Below are positions 30,038 to 38,325 of a stretch of DNA of 50,475 nt, in pieces. The DNA lies in NCBI RefSeq assembly GCF_001431415.1, contig NZ_LDJI01000014.1, forward strand, positions 1-50,475, given 5' to 3'. Position numbers and translations under genes: made by a program. This DNA comes from Stenotrophomonas humi. GTDB lineage: Bacteria > Pseudomonadota > Gammaproteobacteria > Xanthomonadales > Xanthomonadaceae. The notes under the pieces were generated by a model. It saw only the letters and a list, made by a program, of their open reading frames with translations, searched no databases and was not told where the DNA came from. Each line of letters opens with the position of its first letter. Position 1 is the first letter of the stretch.

Positions 30038-31129
30038 ATGAGTTGGACTGTGATCGCCATCGCGCTGCTGTTGATGGTTGTCCTGATCGGACTGTGGCAT
30101 CGGCGGCAGGTACGCCGAGATCTTCGGCGCACGCACGACGTGGATGAAAGCTCTCATTTTGTCGAGCAGTTGGGCGCAGCGCTGGGAGATGGCCTGGTGA
30201 TCACCGGCGCTCAGGCGGTGCATTACGCCAATCCCGCGGCCGCGACGATGCTGCGGACGGCTGATCTGGCTGATATCGGCCGCATTCTGCTCACCGCTGT
30301 TGGCGAAGGCGAAAGTACTGCCACCACCGTGACGGTGCGACTGCAGCGGCCCGATGGAACGCCTTTCAATGCTTCGGTCAGCTCCCGTCCCGTGGTTCAT
30401 GCCGGACTGCCATGCCGGTTGTTCGTGATCCATGACCTGAGCGAGTTGGAGCGCGGCCGCGATGCGTTGGCCGCCAGCAACGCCGAGTTACAGGCCATGG
30501 CTGGCCGGCTGTTCTCCTTGCAGGAAGACGAGCGCCGCTCCATCTCCCGCGATCTGCATGACGACATCGGCCAGGCGATCACCGCGATGAAGCTGGCCGC
30601 CGGTGCCGCACGCGATGAGGAAGACCAGACGCGCCGGCACGAAGACATCGATCAGATCATCGAACTGGCCGACAGTACGGTCGTCAAACTGCGCAACCTG
30701 TCGATGCTGCTGCGTCCGCCGCAGCTGGACGCACTCGGGCTGGAAGCAGCGTTGCGTTGGCAGGCCAACATGCTGTTTCGTTCCACCCCGGTCGAGCTGC
30801 TGCTCAACGTGGACACCCTCGCCCAGCGCCCCGGAAATGAGGTTGAACAGGCATGCTTCCGTATCGCCCAGGAAGGACTGACCAACGCGCTGCGCCATGC
30901 CCGTGCCAGCCAGGTGTCGCTGCTGCTGCGTGATGGCCGCAATGGTGAGCTGCTGCTGCAGGTTGTCGACGACGGCGAAGGCTTTGATCCCTCCGCACCG
31001 CGCGGACTGGGCATGATTGTGATGCGCGAACGCGCGCAGAGTGCAGGTGGCAGCCTGCAGATTGAAACCGCACCCGGCGAAGGCACCTGCATCAATCTGC
31101 GCCTGCCCTACACCACCCCCGCACGCTGA
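30038..31129 (+). CDS. Sensor histidine kinase, NarL-partner type (HisKA_3)
   Basis: 363 residues from the ATG at 30038 with GGGAACG upstream; earlier in-frame starts precede a non-conserved stretch. One N-terminal transmembrane helix (WTVIAIALLLMVVLIGLW). A PAS-like domain covers about 45-150. The dimerisation domain has the phosphoacceptor His174 in DERRSISRDLHDDIGQ. The HATPase_c domain has FRIAQEGLTNALRHARA (N box), VVDDGEGFDP and RGLGMIVMRERA. The partner is expected to be a LuxR/NarL-type regulator, and none lies beside it. It is followed 23 bases on by the EAL-receiver gene, which suggests a shared transcript. Confidence 0.9.
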   Translation: MSWTVIAIALLLMVVLIGLWHRRQVRRDLRRTHDVDESSHFVEQLGAALGDGLVITGAQAVHYANPAAATMLRTADLADIGRILLTAVGEGESTATTVTVRLQRPDGTPFNASVSSRPVVHAGLPCRLFVIHDLSELERGRDALAASNAELQAMAGRLFSLQEDERRSISRDLHDDIGQAITAMKLAAGAARDEEDQTRRHEDIDQIIELADSTVVKLRNLSMLLRPPQLDALGLEAALRWQANMLFRSTPVELLLNVDTLAQRPGNEVEQACFRIAQEGLTNALRHARASQVSLLLRDGRNGELLLQVVDDGEGFDPSAPRGLGMIVMRERAQSAGGSLQIETAPGEGTCINLRLPYTTPAR

Positions 31130-31152
31130 CGGAACACCAGGACAACGTTCAT

Positions 31153-32883
31153 ATGTGGAGCCCTAGCCCCCAACCCAGCCCTGATCGCACGGATGCGCGC
31201 ACTGTTCGCCTGGGTGCCGGCAACCCCGAACTCCTGGCGATGGTGGATGCCGCCAACCGGCATGGTCCGTCGCTGATGCTGCTGCACCTGGATATCGACC
31301 ACTTCGCCTCGGTCAACGAAAACATGAGCGCGGAAGTGGGTGACCAGGCACTGGTGATGATCGCCGAGCGTCTGCGGGAGTTCCTGGCGGGCCGCGGACG
31401 CTTGTGGCGACACGGCAGCGACGAATTCCTGCTGGCGATGGAACGTAACAGCGATACCGCGTCGCCGGAAGAGATCGCCGAACAGATCCGGCAGCAGATC
31501 GAGCTGCCGCTGTCGGTACTGCCTTACACACTTTTCCTGACCGGCAAGATTGGCGTCAGCCTGTGCCCGGAGCACAGCACCAGCGCCAACGGCCTGCTGG
31601 ACCTGGCCGAGGACGCGCTGCACCAGGCCAGCCGCGAAGGTGGCAACACCGTGCATGTGCATGTGCTGCACAAACCCAGCAGCGCGCATAGCGAGAGCAT
31701 CATCTCGCGGCAGCTGGTGGATGCCATCGACAACGGTGAACTTCGCCTGCGCTACCAGCCGCTGGTCAGTGCCCGCGACGGTCATGTGGTTGGCATGGAA
31801 GCGCTGCTGCGCTGGCAGTCGCCCACATTGGGCATGCTGGTGCCCGAGCGCTTCATGCGCACCGCCGAACGCCTTGGCATCATCGTGCAGATCGGCGCAT
31901 GGGTGCTGGAGATGACATTGCGCCAGGCGCGCACGTGGCGTGACCAGGGCTTCGAGGATTTCAACGTCGCGGTCAACGTTTCCACGCTGCAGCTGCTGCG
32001 CCCCAACTTCTTCACCGAAGTGATGGCGGCATTGCAGTCCATCGGCGTGCCGGCACGCATGCTGACGCTGGAGATCAACGAGAGCGCGTTGACCAACAAC
32101 GTCAACTTCGTCCACGAAACCCTGGCCAACCTGCGCAATGAAGGCATCAGCCTGAGTCTGGACAATTTCGGCACTGGCGATTCCAGCCTGAGCGCACTGG
32201 TGCGCTACCCGGTGGACAAGCTCAAGATCGACCGCAGCTTCATCAAGAGCGCGCCGGCCGCCAACCGCGAGGCCGCGATCAGTCGCGCCATCATCGCGAT
32301 GGGCCACCAGCTGGGCATGACCGTGATTGCCAACGGCGTGGAATCACAGGCGCAGCTGGGTTTTCTGCGGCGCAATGACTGCGATGTGTTCCAGGGCTAT
32401 CTGTTCGGCGAACCGATGTCGGCCGATGCTGCCGGCATGACGTTGCGTCGCCGCTACCTGCGCCCGGAAGCATTCGCCGAGACACGGCCGGATCGCACCT
32501 TGCTGCTGCTCGATGACGAAGAAAACGTGCTGCGCTCGCTGGTGCGCCTGTTCCGCCGCGACGGCTACCGCATTCTGGCCGCCGGCAATGTGCGCGACGC
32601 CTTCGACCTGTTGGCGATCAATGACGTGCAGGTGATCCTGTCCGACCAGCGCATGAGCGACATGAGCGGCACCGAATTCCTGGGCCGGGTGAAGATGCTG
32701 TACCCGGACACGATTCGCCTGGTGCTATCCGGCTACACCGATCTGAATACCGTGACCGACGCCATCAACCGTGGCTCCATCTACCGCTTCCTGACCAAAC
32801 CCTGGAACGATGATGAGCTGCGTGAGCATATCCGCCAGGCCTTCCGCACGCATGACGAAAAGCGCGGCGGCATTCCGGTGTGA
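31153..32883 (+). CDS. Degenerate GGDEF-EAL protein with C-terminal receiver domain
   Basis: 576 residues. Residues about 35-175 are a GGDEF fold with the loop G88-SDEF. The EAL domain (about 190-440) keeps E216 in EALLRW, NVSTLQ, EINES and LKIDRSF, but the DDFGTG motif is D337-N338-FGTG and the EGVE motif is N394-GVE. Both changes hit metal-site or catalytic-loop positions, so it is probably inactive or only binds c-di-GMP. Residues about 447-570 are a CheY-like receiver with LLLDDEENVL and phosphoacceptor D498 in SDQRMSDMSG. A receiver at the C-terminus of an EAL protein is less usual than at the N-terminus. The gene follows a histidine kinase and converges on another; either could be the phosphodonor. 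Confidence 0.9.
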   Translation: MWSPSPQPSPDRTDARTVRLGAGNPELLAMVDAANRHGPSLMLLHLDIDHFASVNENMSAEVGDQALVMIAERLREFLAGRGRLWRHGSDEFLLAMERNSDTASPEEIAEQIRQQIELPLSVLPYTLFLTGKIGVSLCPEHSTSANGLLDLAEDALHQASREGGNTVHVHVLHKPSSAHSESIISRQLVDAIDNGELRLRYQPLVSARDGHVVGMEALLRWQSPTLGMLVPERFMRTAERLGIIVQIGAWVLEMTLRQARTWRDQGFEDFNVAVNVSTLQLLRPNFFTEVMAALQSIGVPARMLTLEINESALTNNVNFVHETLANLRNEGISLSLDNFGTGDSSLSALVRYPVDKLKIDRSFIKSAPAANREAAISRAIIAMGHQLGMTVIANGVESQAQLGFLRRNDCDVFQGYLFGEPMSADAAGMTLRRRYLRPEAFAETRPDRTLLLLDDEENVLRSLVRLFRRDGYRILAAGNVRDAFDLLAINDVQVILSDQRMSDMSGTEFLGRVKMLYPDTIRLVLSGYTDLNTVTDAINRGSIYRFLTKPWNDDELREHIRQAFRTHDEKRGGIPV

Positions 32884-32948
32884 AAGCCTGGTCCGGGAAA
32901 CGGGAAGACCGCAGCGCGGAATGCCCGATTCCCGGTTGACGTGGCCGG

Positions 32949-34202
32949 TTACTTTGGCTGACGGATCGGCAGTACCACACGGAAGCGGGAACCCTCGCCC
33001 ACCGTGCTTTCCAGGTCAATGCGACCGTGGTGCTTGTTGATGATGCCGTAGGAAATCGACAGGCCAAGTCCGGTACCGCTGCCCACCGGCTTGGTGGTGA
33101 AGAACGGGTCGAAGATGCGCTGGCGCAGGTCGGCGGAAATACCGGCGCCATCGTCCTGGAACTCGACCCACACCTCGTCGCCATCCACGCCGGTGCTGAC
33201 CACGATGTTGCCGCGGTCCGCGATGGCGTGCCCGGCATTGAGCAGCAGGTTCATGTAGACCTGGTTCAACTCGGACGGCAGGCATTCGATCATCGGCAGC
33301 TCGCTGTAGCGACGCTCCAGCGTCACCTTGTACTTGAGCTCGTTCCAGATGATGTTGATGGTTGATTCAAGACCTGCATGCAGGTCCACCAGCTTCCAGG
33401 ATTCATCGCGTCCGGAGTACGAGAAGTCCTTCAGGTCGCGCACGATGCGCGTCACCCGCTCGATGCCTTCGCGCGACTCGGCCATCAACTGCGGCAGGTC
33501 ACGACTGATGAAATCGATATCCAGGCGGCTGCGGATGTCATCGATCTCATGGATCAAGGCCTTGGGATCGGGCGCGCGCAGGGCACGCTCATAGGATTCG
33601 ATCACCGTGAACAGGCTGCGCAGGTATTCCTGCAGGCTGCCCAGGTTGGAGTGCACATACCCGATGGGGTTGTTGATTTCATGGGCAACGCCGGCGGCGA
33701 GTTGGCCGATGGAAGCCATCTTCTCCGACTGCAGCAGTTTTTCCTGGGTGCCGTTCAGGCGCAGATAGGCCTGGCGCAGTTCTGCATGACGCTGCTGCAG
33801 CTCGCGCTCGTAGTCCTCTGGTCCTTCCAGTTGCTGGAACATGGCAAGGAAGGCTTCGTTGCCACCTTCGGCATGGTGGTGAAGGTGCACGGTGATGACC
33901 CGCTCGCCAATCGGCAGACTGCCGGTCCAGGTGCCGGTTTCACGCGACTGCGGCAGGGCGAACGGCGGCAGCAGCGCTTCCAGATTGCGCGCCAAGGCGG
34001 CGGCGCCCTGCTCATCCACGCCAAACAGCTCGCGCACCAGCTTGTTGGCGATGCTGACTTCAAACCTGCCGTTGAATACGAGAATGCCGAGCTTGACCCG
34101 CTCACCCAGCGCACGCAGGACGGCCTGGGACGGCATGGAAACAAGTGGGGAGCTGAAGGACTGGGTCACGGCTACAGGCACGGCGCGGGAATGGGCCGTC
34201 AC
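32949..34202 (-). CDS. Sensor histidine kinase (HisKA/HATPase), soluble
   Basis: 417 residues from a GTG at 34202; ATG 34136 is an alternative, and a TATAGT sequence just upstream of 34202 would favour it if that is a -10 box. No transmembrane segment. Residues about 25-130 are a PAS-like sensor (LGILVFNGRFEVSIANKLV). A coiled coil leads to the H box with His174 in VAHEINNPIGYVHSN. The HATPase_c domain has NLLLNAGHAI, VEFQDDGAGIS, FDPFFTTKPVGSG and GLGLSISYGI. All residues needed for a kinase are present. It converges on the receiver-containing EAL gene with 65 bases between the stops, which makes that receiver a plausible target. Confidence 0.9.
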   Translation of the reverse strand: MTAHSRAVPVAVTQSFSSPLVSMPSQAVLRALGERVKLGILVFNGRFEVSIANKLVRELFGVDEQGAAALARNLEALLPPFALPQSRETGTWTGSLPIGERVITVHLHHHAEGGNEAFLAMFQQLEGPEDYERELQQRHAELRQAYLRLNGTQEKLLQSEKMASIGQLAAGVAHEINNPIGYVHSNLGSLQEYLRSLFTVIESYERALRAPDPKALIHEIDDIRSRLDIDFISRDLPQLMAESREGIERVTRIVRDLKDFSYSGRDESWKLVDLHAGLESTINIIWNELKYKVTLERRYSELPMIECLPSELNQVYMNLLLNAGHAIADRGNIVVSTGVDGDEVWVEFQDDGAGISADLRQRIFDPFFTTKPVGSGTGLGLSISYGIINKHHGRIDLESTVGEGSRFRVVLPIRQPK

Positions 34203-34261
34203 TATAGCCGGATGGACAGCGTGCCTGCCGCCCCGTGCTCGGGGCGGGCAGCTGCGATATC

Positions 34262-34600
34262 TCAGGCCACCGCCAGTGGGCGGCGGGTATGCATCGTCTG
34301 CGCCTGGCCCCTGGCGTCGTAAGCCGGAGCATCTTCGCTGCGGCCAAGCTGGCGCAATGCCCAGTTGACCTCGCGGCGACGGCGCGACAACAGCACGCCA
34401 TTGGCGTGGTTGCGCTCAGCCAGTTCCTTCAGCCGCGCGGCTTCCTGCAGCGGCGGGTTCCGTTCCAGTTCGCGCAGGGCATCGAGCTTCTTGCCGGTGG
34501 CGGCGACCAGCGCGGCGACGTCGTGTTCGACCAGCGCCTGTTGCTCGCCATCCAGCGCATCGCTCAGCCGCTGCAACGGATCAGCCAGGGTGAGGTTCAT
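34262..34600 (-). CDS. flgN: Flagellar chaperone FlgN
   Basis: 112 residues, helical and without a signal. LQRLSDALDGEQQALVEHDV, ATGKKLDALRELE and the Arg-rich LLSRRRREVNWALRQLG fit the FlgN family, the export chaperone of the hook-filament junction proteins FlgK and FlgL encoded at the other end of the operon. The start overlaps the flgM stop as ATGA. Confidence 0.9.
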   Translation of the reverse strand: MNLTLADPLQRLSDALDGEQQALVEHDVAALVAATGKKLDALRELERNPPLQEAARLKELAERNHANGVLLSRRRREVNWALRQLGRSEDAPAYDARGQAQTMHTRRPLAVA

Positions 34601-34899
34601 CCGCGCAGCTGCTGATCCAGGTCCAGCATGCGCGAGGCGATGGCGTCCGGGTTGATCCGGTAGCTGCCATTCTCCAGTGCCTCACGGACGGCCTGCACGC
34701 GGGCCATGTCCACGGCCGGGGCCGTGCTCAGCTCGCGCTGCATGGCCTGCAGCTGGGTGGCCTCGTCGGTCAGGCGCACGCTGTCCACGGACTGCACGGC
34801 CTGGGTCTTGGCTTCACCGGCCGGGGCTACCTTGGTGTTGACTGCAACGCTGCGCAGTTGCGCTGCGGCTGCGATTCCACCGTCGATTTTCTGGCTCAT
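34597..34899 (-). CDS. flgM: Anti-sigma-28 factor FlgM
   Basis: 100 residues. MSQKIDGGIAA at the start, a flexible middle, then the sigma-28-binding C-terminal half: SVDSVRLTDEATQLQAMQRE, VDMARVQAVREALENGSYRI, NPDAIASRMLDLDQQL. It holds FliA inactive until exported through the finished hook-basal body. It is preceded by a sigma-28 promoter, so FliA drives its own inhibitor, and overlaps flgN. Confidence 0.95.
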   Translation of the reverse strand: MSQKIDGGIAAAAQLRSVAVNTKVAPAGEAKTQAVQSVDSVRLTDEATQLQAMQRELSTAPAVDMARVQAVREALENGSYRINPDAIASRMLDLDQQLRG

Positions 34900-34930
34900 G
34901 TGACGGAAATCCTGATTCGGTTCAAAAACG

Positions 34931-34957
34931 ATAACGGCAGTGGCCGGCGGTTCTTTA
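34931..34957 (-). promoter_or_regulatory. Sigma-28 promoter of flgM-flgN
   Basis: On the minus strand: TAAA, 15 bases, GCCGTTAT, ending 31 bases before the flgM ATG. It matches the FliA consensus and uses the same downstream element as the fliC promoter. Confidence 0.85.
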
Positions 34958-34964
34958 GCAAAAT

Positions 34965-35609
34965 TTATCGGGTAACCAACACATCGCCACCCGGCGCGGC
35001 TACACCCTGCATCACCCGGCGTGAAGACAGGTTCTCCACCGAGACCCTCTCCCCCGCCCCGGCATCCCCGAGGGCGCGTCCGGCAACACGTACTTCCACC
35101 CCACCGCGACGGGCCACCAGGGCCACATTATCGCCACGGCGAACAATACGGGGTGCCACCAAGTCGGCGGCGGACAGCAGGCTGCCGGCCGACAGGGCGC
35201 GACGGGCCACTTGGCCGATGGCAACCTCCGGCGAGGAAAGCACCGCCCCGGCGATCCGCGCGGTGTCGCGTTTCACGGTACCGATATCGGCCGCAGCGAG
35301 GGTTTCTCCAGCGGCCACGCCACGATTGAGCACCAACACCTGCTGCTCACGTCGCACCTTCACCGGTACGAACAGACGCCAGCCGCTGCCCTGCGGGCAC
35401 GACACCTCGACCGTGGTGTTGGCCGTCGCACGCGCTTGCAGAGGCGCCGGACACGCGGGCAGGCGCAGCCCGGCATCGACCCCTGCATCACCTTCTTCAC
35501 CCGGTGCCAGTGTGCTCAAGGCAGCGGCACGGATCGACTCGACCGGCTGGAAAGTGCTGGCCCAGGCCGCAACCGGCAGCAACACACATAAAGATAGGAG
35601 CAGGCGCAT
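34965..35609 (-). CDS. flgA: Flagellar P-ring assembly chaperone FlgA
   Basis: 214 residues from the ATG at 35609 with GGGAGGC upstream. Signal peptide MRLLLSLCVLLPVAAWA. The mature protein has the SAF domain (VLNRGVAAGETLAAADIGTV, PEVAIGQVARRALSAGSLL) and the C-terminal RIVRRGDNVALVARRGGVEV, typical of FlgA. It escorts FlgI in the periplasm during P-ring formation. A consensus sigma-54 promoter lies upstream, back-to-back with that of cheV. Confidence 0.95.
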   Translation of the reverse strand: MRLLLSLCVLLPVAAWASTFQPVESIRAAALSTLAPGEEGDAGVDAGLRLPACPAPLQARATANTTVEVSCPQGSGWRLFVPVKVRREQQVLVLNRGVAAGETLAAADIGTVKRDTARIAGAVLSSPEVAIGQVARRALSAGSLLSAADLVAPRIVRRGDNVALVARRGGVEVRVAGRALGDAGAGERVSVENLSSRRVMQGVAAPGGDVLVTR

Positions 35610-35649
35610 GCAGGCAGAGCCTCCCGGCAATGAAGTACGCCCCTGCACA

Positions 35650-35665
35650 GGCAAGCGGCGTGCCA
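35650..35665 (-). promoter_or_regulatory. Sigma-54 promoter of flgA
   Basis: On the minus strand: TGGCAC, GCCGC, TTGCC. The -24 GG and -12 GC are correctly spaced, 41 bases before the flgA ATG. Confidence 0.85.
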
Positions 35666-35679
35666 GAACGCGATGTGGC

Positions 35680-35695
35680 TGGCGCTCAAGTTGCG
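35680..35695 (+). promoter_or_regulatory. Sigma-54-like promoter of cheV
   Basis: TGGCGC, TCAAG, TTGCG: one mismatch in each box, but GG-N10-GC spacing is exact. It ends 26 bases before the cheV ATG and lies 14 bases from the opposed flgA promoter, so one activator site could serve both. Confidence 0.6.
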
Positions 35696-35720
35696 CGCCC
35701 TGCCCGCCGATACAGGCTGC

Positions 35721-36665
35721 ATGTCACAAGACCTGCTCAACCGCATCGACCAGCGCACGCGACTGGCTGGCCACAACCGCCTTGCGCTGCTGTTGTTCCG
35801 TCTCGGCGGCCGTCAGCTTTTTGGCGTGAACGTATTCAAGGTGCAGGAAGTGCTGCGCCGTCCGGCATTGTTCCAGGTACCGGGCCTGCCGCCGCAGTTC
35901 GCCGGCGTGGCCGATGTCCGTGGGCGTTCGGTGCCGGTGCTCGACCTGGGTCTGGCCATCGGCCACCCGGAGCGCGAGCCGGAGGCGGACCGGTCGCCGG
36001 GCTACCTGGTGGTCACCGAGTTCAACCGTTCGGTGCAGGGCTTCCTGGTCAGCGGCGTGGAACGGATCGTCAACATCGCGGTGGAGGACATCCAGCCGCC
36101 GCCGGAGCTGGGCGCCGAGTCCACCTACCTGACCGCGGTAACGCGCTTCCAAGGTGAGCTGATCCAGGTGATCGACGTGGAAAGCGTGCTGGCCGATATC
36201 GCCCAGCTGCGCGGTGAAGCGGTGCTGGACCCCTCGATGGCCCTGCCGGCCGATGCGCCACCGATGCAGGTGCTGGTGGTCGATGACTCACGGGTTGCGC
36301 GCCAGCAGATACGCAGTGTGCTCGACCAGCTGGGCGTCACGGCGACCCTGCTTTCCGATGGCAAACAGGCGCTTGACCATCTGCTGCAGATTCACGCAGC
36401 CGGCGAAAACCCTGCCGAGCGCTACGCCATGGTGATCTCGGACATCGAGATGCCGGCAATGGACGGCTACACCCTGACGACGGAAATCCGCCGCCATGCC
36501 GGCCTGGCCGGGTTGTATGTGCTGCTGCATACCTCCCTGTCAGGCGTATTCAACAACGCCATGGTGGAGCGCGTGGGGGCCAATGCGTTCGTGGCCAAAT
36601 ACAGCCCGCATGAACTGGCCGACTTCGTGCTGACGCGGCTGCGACATGTGGCCGAGGCGGCTTGA
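35721..36665 (+). CDS. cheV: Chemotaxis protein CheV (CheW-receiver fusion)
   Basis: 314 residues. An N-terminal CheW-like domain (about 20-170: LLLFRLGGRQLFGVNVFKVQ, GVADVRGRSVPVLDL) is followed by a receiver (about 182-310: VLVVDDSRVARQQI, D241 in ISDIEMPAMDGYTL, and Lys in FVAKYSP). It couples receptors to CheA and is phosphorylated for adaptation. ATG 35721 is chosen because the 16 upstream in-frame codons lie over the sigma-54-like promoter. Confidence 0.95.
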   Translation: MSQDLLNRIDQRTRLAGHNRLALLLFRLGGRQLFGVNVFKVQEVLRRPALFQVPGLPPQFAGVADVRGRSVPVLDLGLAIGHPEREPEADRSPGYLVVTEFNRSVQGFLVSGVERIVNIAVEDIQPPPELGAESTYLTAVTRFQGELIQVIDVESVLADIAQLRGEAVLDPSMALPADAPPMQVLVVDDSRVARQQIRSVLDQLGVTATLLSDGKQALDHLLQIHAAGENPAERYAMVISDIEMPAMDGYTLTTEIRRHAGLAGLYVLLHTSLSGVFNNAMVERVGANAFVAKYSPHELADFVLTRLRHVAEAA

Positions 36666-36728
36666 AGGCCGGGCCTGAAGGCCTTCAGAGCTGAAAGCTC
36701 GCCCTCACCCGGCCCCTGACCGTACCAC

Positions 36729-36744
36729 TGGCACGCGCCTTGCA
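36729..36744 (+). promoter_or_regulatory. Sigma-54 promoter of the flgB operon
   Basis: TGGCAC, GCGCC, TTGCA: a full match to the sigma-54 consensus (GG-N10-GC), 33 bases before the flgB ATG, which itself has GTGGGAGG upstream. Confidence 0.92.
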
Positions 36745-36777
36745 ACTTCCCCGGCAACGTTCCGTGGGAGGTTCCAC

Positions 36778-37176
36778 ATGGCCAACCTGATTTCTGATTA
36801 CCTGGGCATCCATGCCCAGGCCATGCCGTTGCGCGAGCAACGCATGAAGCTGATCGCCAGCAACCTGAGCAATGCCGATACGCCCGGTTACAAGGCCCGC
36901 GATCTCGATTTCGATGCCGCCCTGCGCCATGCCCAGGGAGCAACCGGCAATGGCCTGATGACCGCCACCTCGGAGCAGCATTACGCCATCGGCGGTGACG
37001 GACTCAATCCGTTCCAGATCACCCGTGAAGCCGCGCAGCCCAGCCTGGACGGAAACACCGTCGACCCGGACACCGAGCGCGCCGCCTATGGCCGCGCCGC
37101 GCTGGAATACCGCGCGTCGTTGAGCTTCGTCGAATCCAAGGTGCGCAGCATGCTCACCGCGATCACCGGCCAGTAA
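36778..37176 (+). CDS. flgB: Flagellar proximal rod protein FlgB
   Basis: 132 residues. LREQRMKLIASNLSNADTPG, with YKARDLDF after it, is the N-terminal rod signature, and the C-terminal helix AALEYRASLSFVESKVRSML matches FlgB. It builds the proximal rod above FliE and MS ring. First gene of the flgBCDE series, directly under a sigma-54 promoter, 11 bases before flgC. Confidence 0.96.
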   Translation: MANLISDYLGIHAQAMPLREQRMKLIASNLSNADTPGYKARDLDFDAALRHAQGATGNGLMTATSEQHYAIGGDGLNPFQITREAAQPSLDGNTVDPDTERAAYGRAALEYRASLSFVESKVRSMLTAITGQ

Positions 37177-37187
37177 GGAGTGCTGCC

Positions 37188-37595
37188 ATGAGCAACCTGC
37201 CGATCTTCGATATCGCCGGTTCCGCGCTGAAGGCGCAGTCGGTGCGCATGAGCACCATCGCCTCCAACCTGTCCAATGCCGACTCCGTCGCCGGTTCGCC
37301 GGATGCGGTGTACCGGCCGCTGGAACCCATCTTCCAGGCCGTCACCAGCCGCACCGATCCCAACCTCACCGGCGTGCAAGTCAAGGAAGTCGTGCAGAGC
37401 GATGCACCGCCGATCAAGCGCTACGAGCCCAACCATCCATTGGCCGATGGTGATGGCTACGTCTATGCACCGGATGTGGATCCGGTGGCGCAGATGGTCA
37501 ACCTCATCTCCACCTCGCGCAACTACCAGGCCGGCGTGGAAATGCTCAGCACCGCCAAGGAACTTGCCCTGGCCACGCTGACCATGGGCCGTTGA
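37188..37595 (+). CDS. flgC: Flagellar proximal rod protein FlgC
   Basis: 135 residues. FDIAGSALKAQSVRMSTIAS and NLSNADSVAGSPDAVYRPLE at the N-terminus and DPVAQMVNLISTSRNYQAGV near the C-terminus are the FlgC pair of coiled-coil motifs. Proximal rod subunit. GTAAGGAGTG precedes the ATG. Confidence 0.96.
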   Translation: MSNLPIFDIAGSALKAQSVRMSTIASNLSNADSVAGSPDAVYRPLEPIFQAVTSRTDPNLTGVQVKEVVQSDAPPIKRYEPNHPLADGDGYVYAPDVDPVAQMVNLISTSRNYQAGVEMLSTAKELALATLTMGR

Positions 37596-37621
37596 GCCCA
37601 CCACTGAAGGAAACCGCCGCC

Positions 37622-38293
37622 ATGAGTACGGGCGTCAATACCGATCTCTACAGCTCGCTCGGCCTCAATGCGCCGAACGCCACCAGCACCAAGAAGAAGG
37701 ACACGCTGGACCAGGCCGATTTCATGCGCCTGATGACCACGCAGCTGCAGCACCAGGATCCACTCAAGCCGATGGACAACAGCCAGATGGTCGCGCAGAT
37801 GGCGCAGCTGTCCACCGTGCAGGGCATCAACGACCTCAACAGCACGGTCAAAGGCTTCCAGCAATCGATGTCCAGCGACCAGATTCTGCGTGGCGCGGCA
37901 TTGGTGGGCCACGAGGTACTGGTGCCCTCCACCAAGCTGTCGCTGGAAGCCGAAGGCGGCGCCACCGGCACCGTTGCCGCGCCCGGCGCCGGCACGGTAA
38001 CGATCGACATCACCGACGCCAACGGCGTGAAGGTCGACCAGCTGAGCGTGCCGGCCACCGCCGCTGGCGAAGTGTCCTTCGACTGGGACGGTACCGATGC
38101 CGATGGCAAGCGCATGCCGCCGGGCAGCTACACCATCACCGCCACCCATACCGACAGCTCCGGTGCGCAGAGCAAGCTCAACACTTATGTGCAGGCCGAG
38201 GTGGAAAGCGTGACCGTTGGTGCTGACGGCCTGTACCTGAATCTCAAGGGCCTGGGCACCGCCCCGCTCGACTACGTGCTCCGCATCAGCTGA
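37622..38293 (+). CDS. flgD: Hook-capping protein FlgD
   Basis: 223 residues from ATG 37622. LDQADFMRLMTTQLQHQDPL and MDNSQMVAQMAQLSTVQGIN are the FlgD N-terminal signature; the rest holds the FLG-like Tudor/fibronectin region (FDWDGTDADGKRMPPGSYTI). It caps the growing hook and is later replaced by FlgK. Three residue stretches rich in Gly/Ala in the middle are normal for the linker. Confidence 0.95.
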   Translation: MSTGVNTDLYSSLGLNAPNATSTKKKDTLDQADFMRLMTTQLQHQDPLKPMDNSQMVAQMAQLSTVQGINDLNSTVKGFQQSMSSDQILRGAALVGHEVLVPSTKLSLEAEGGATGTVAAPGAGTVTIDITDANGVKVDQLSVPATAAGEVSFDWDGTDADGKRMPPGSYTITATHTDSSGAQSKLNTYVQAEVESVTVGADGLYLNLKGLGTAPLDYVLRIS

Positions 38294-38325
38294 GCCAACC
38301 CACGCATTCCGCAGGAGTAAACGCC

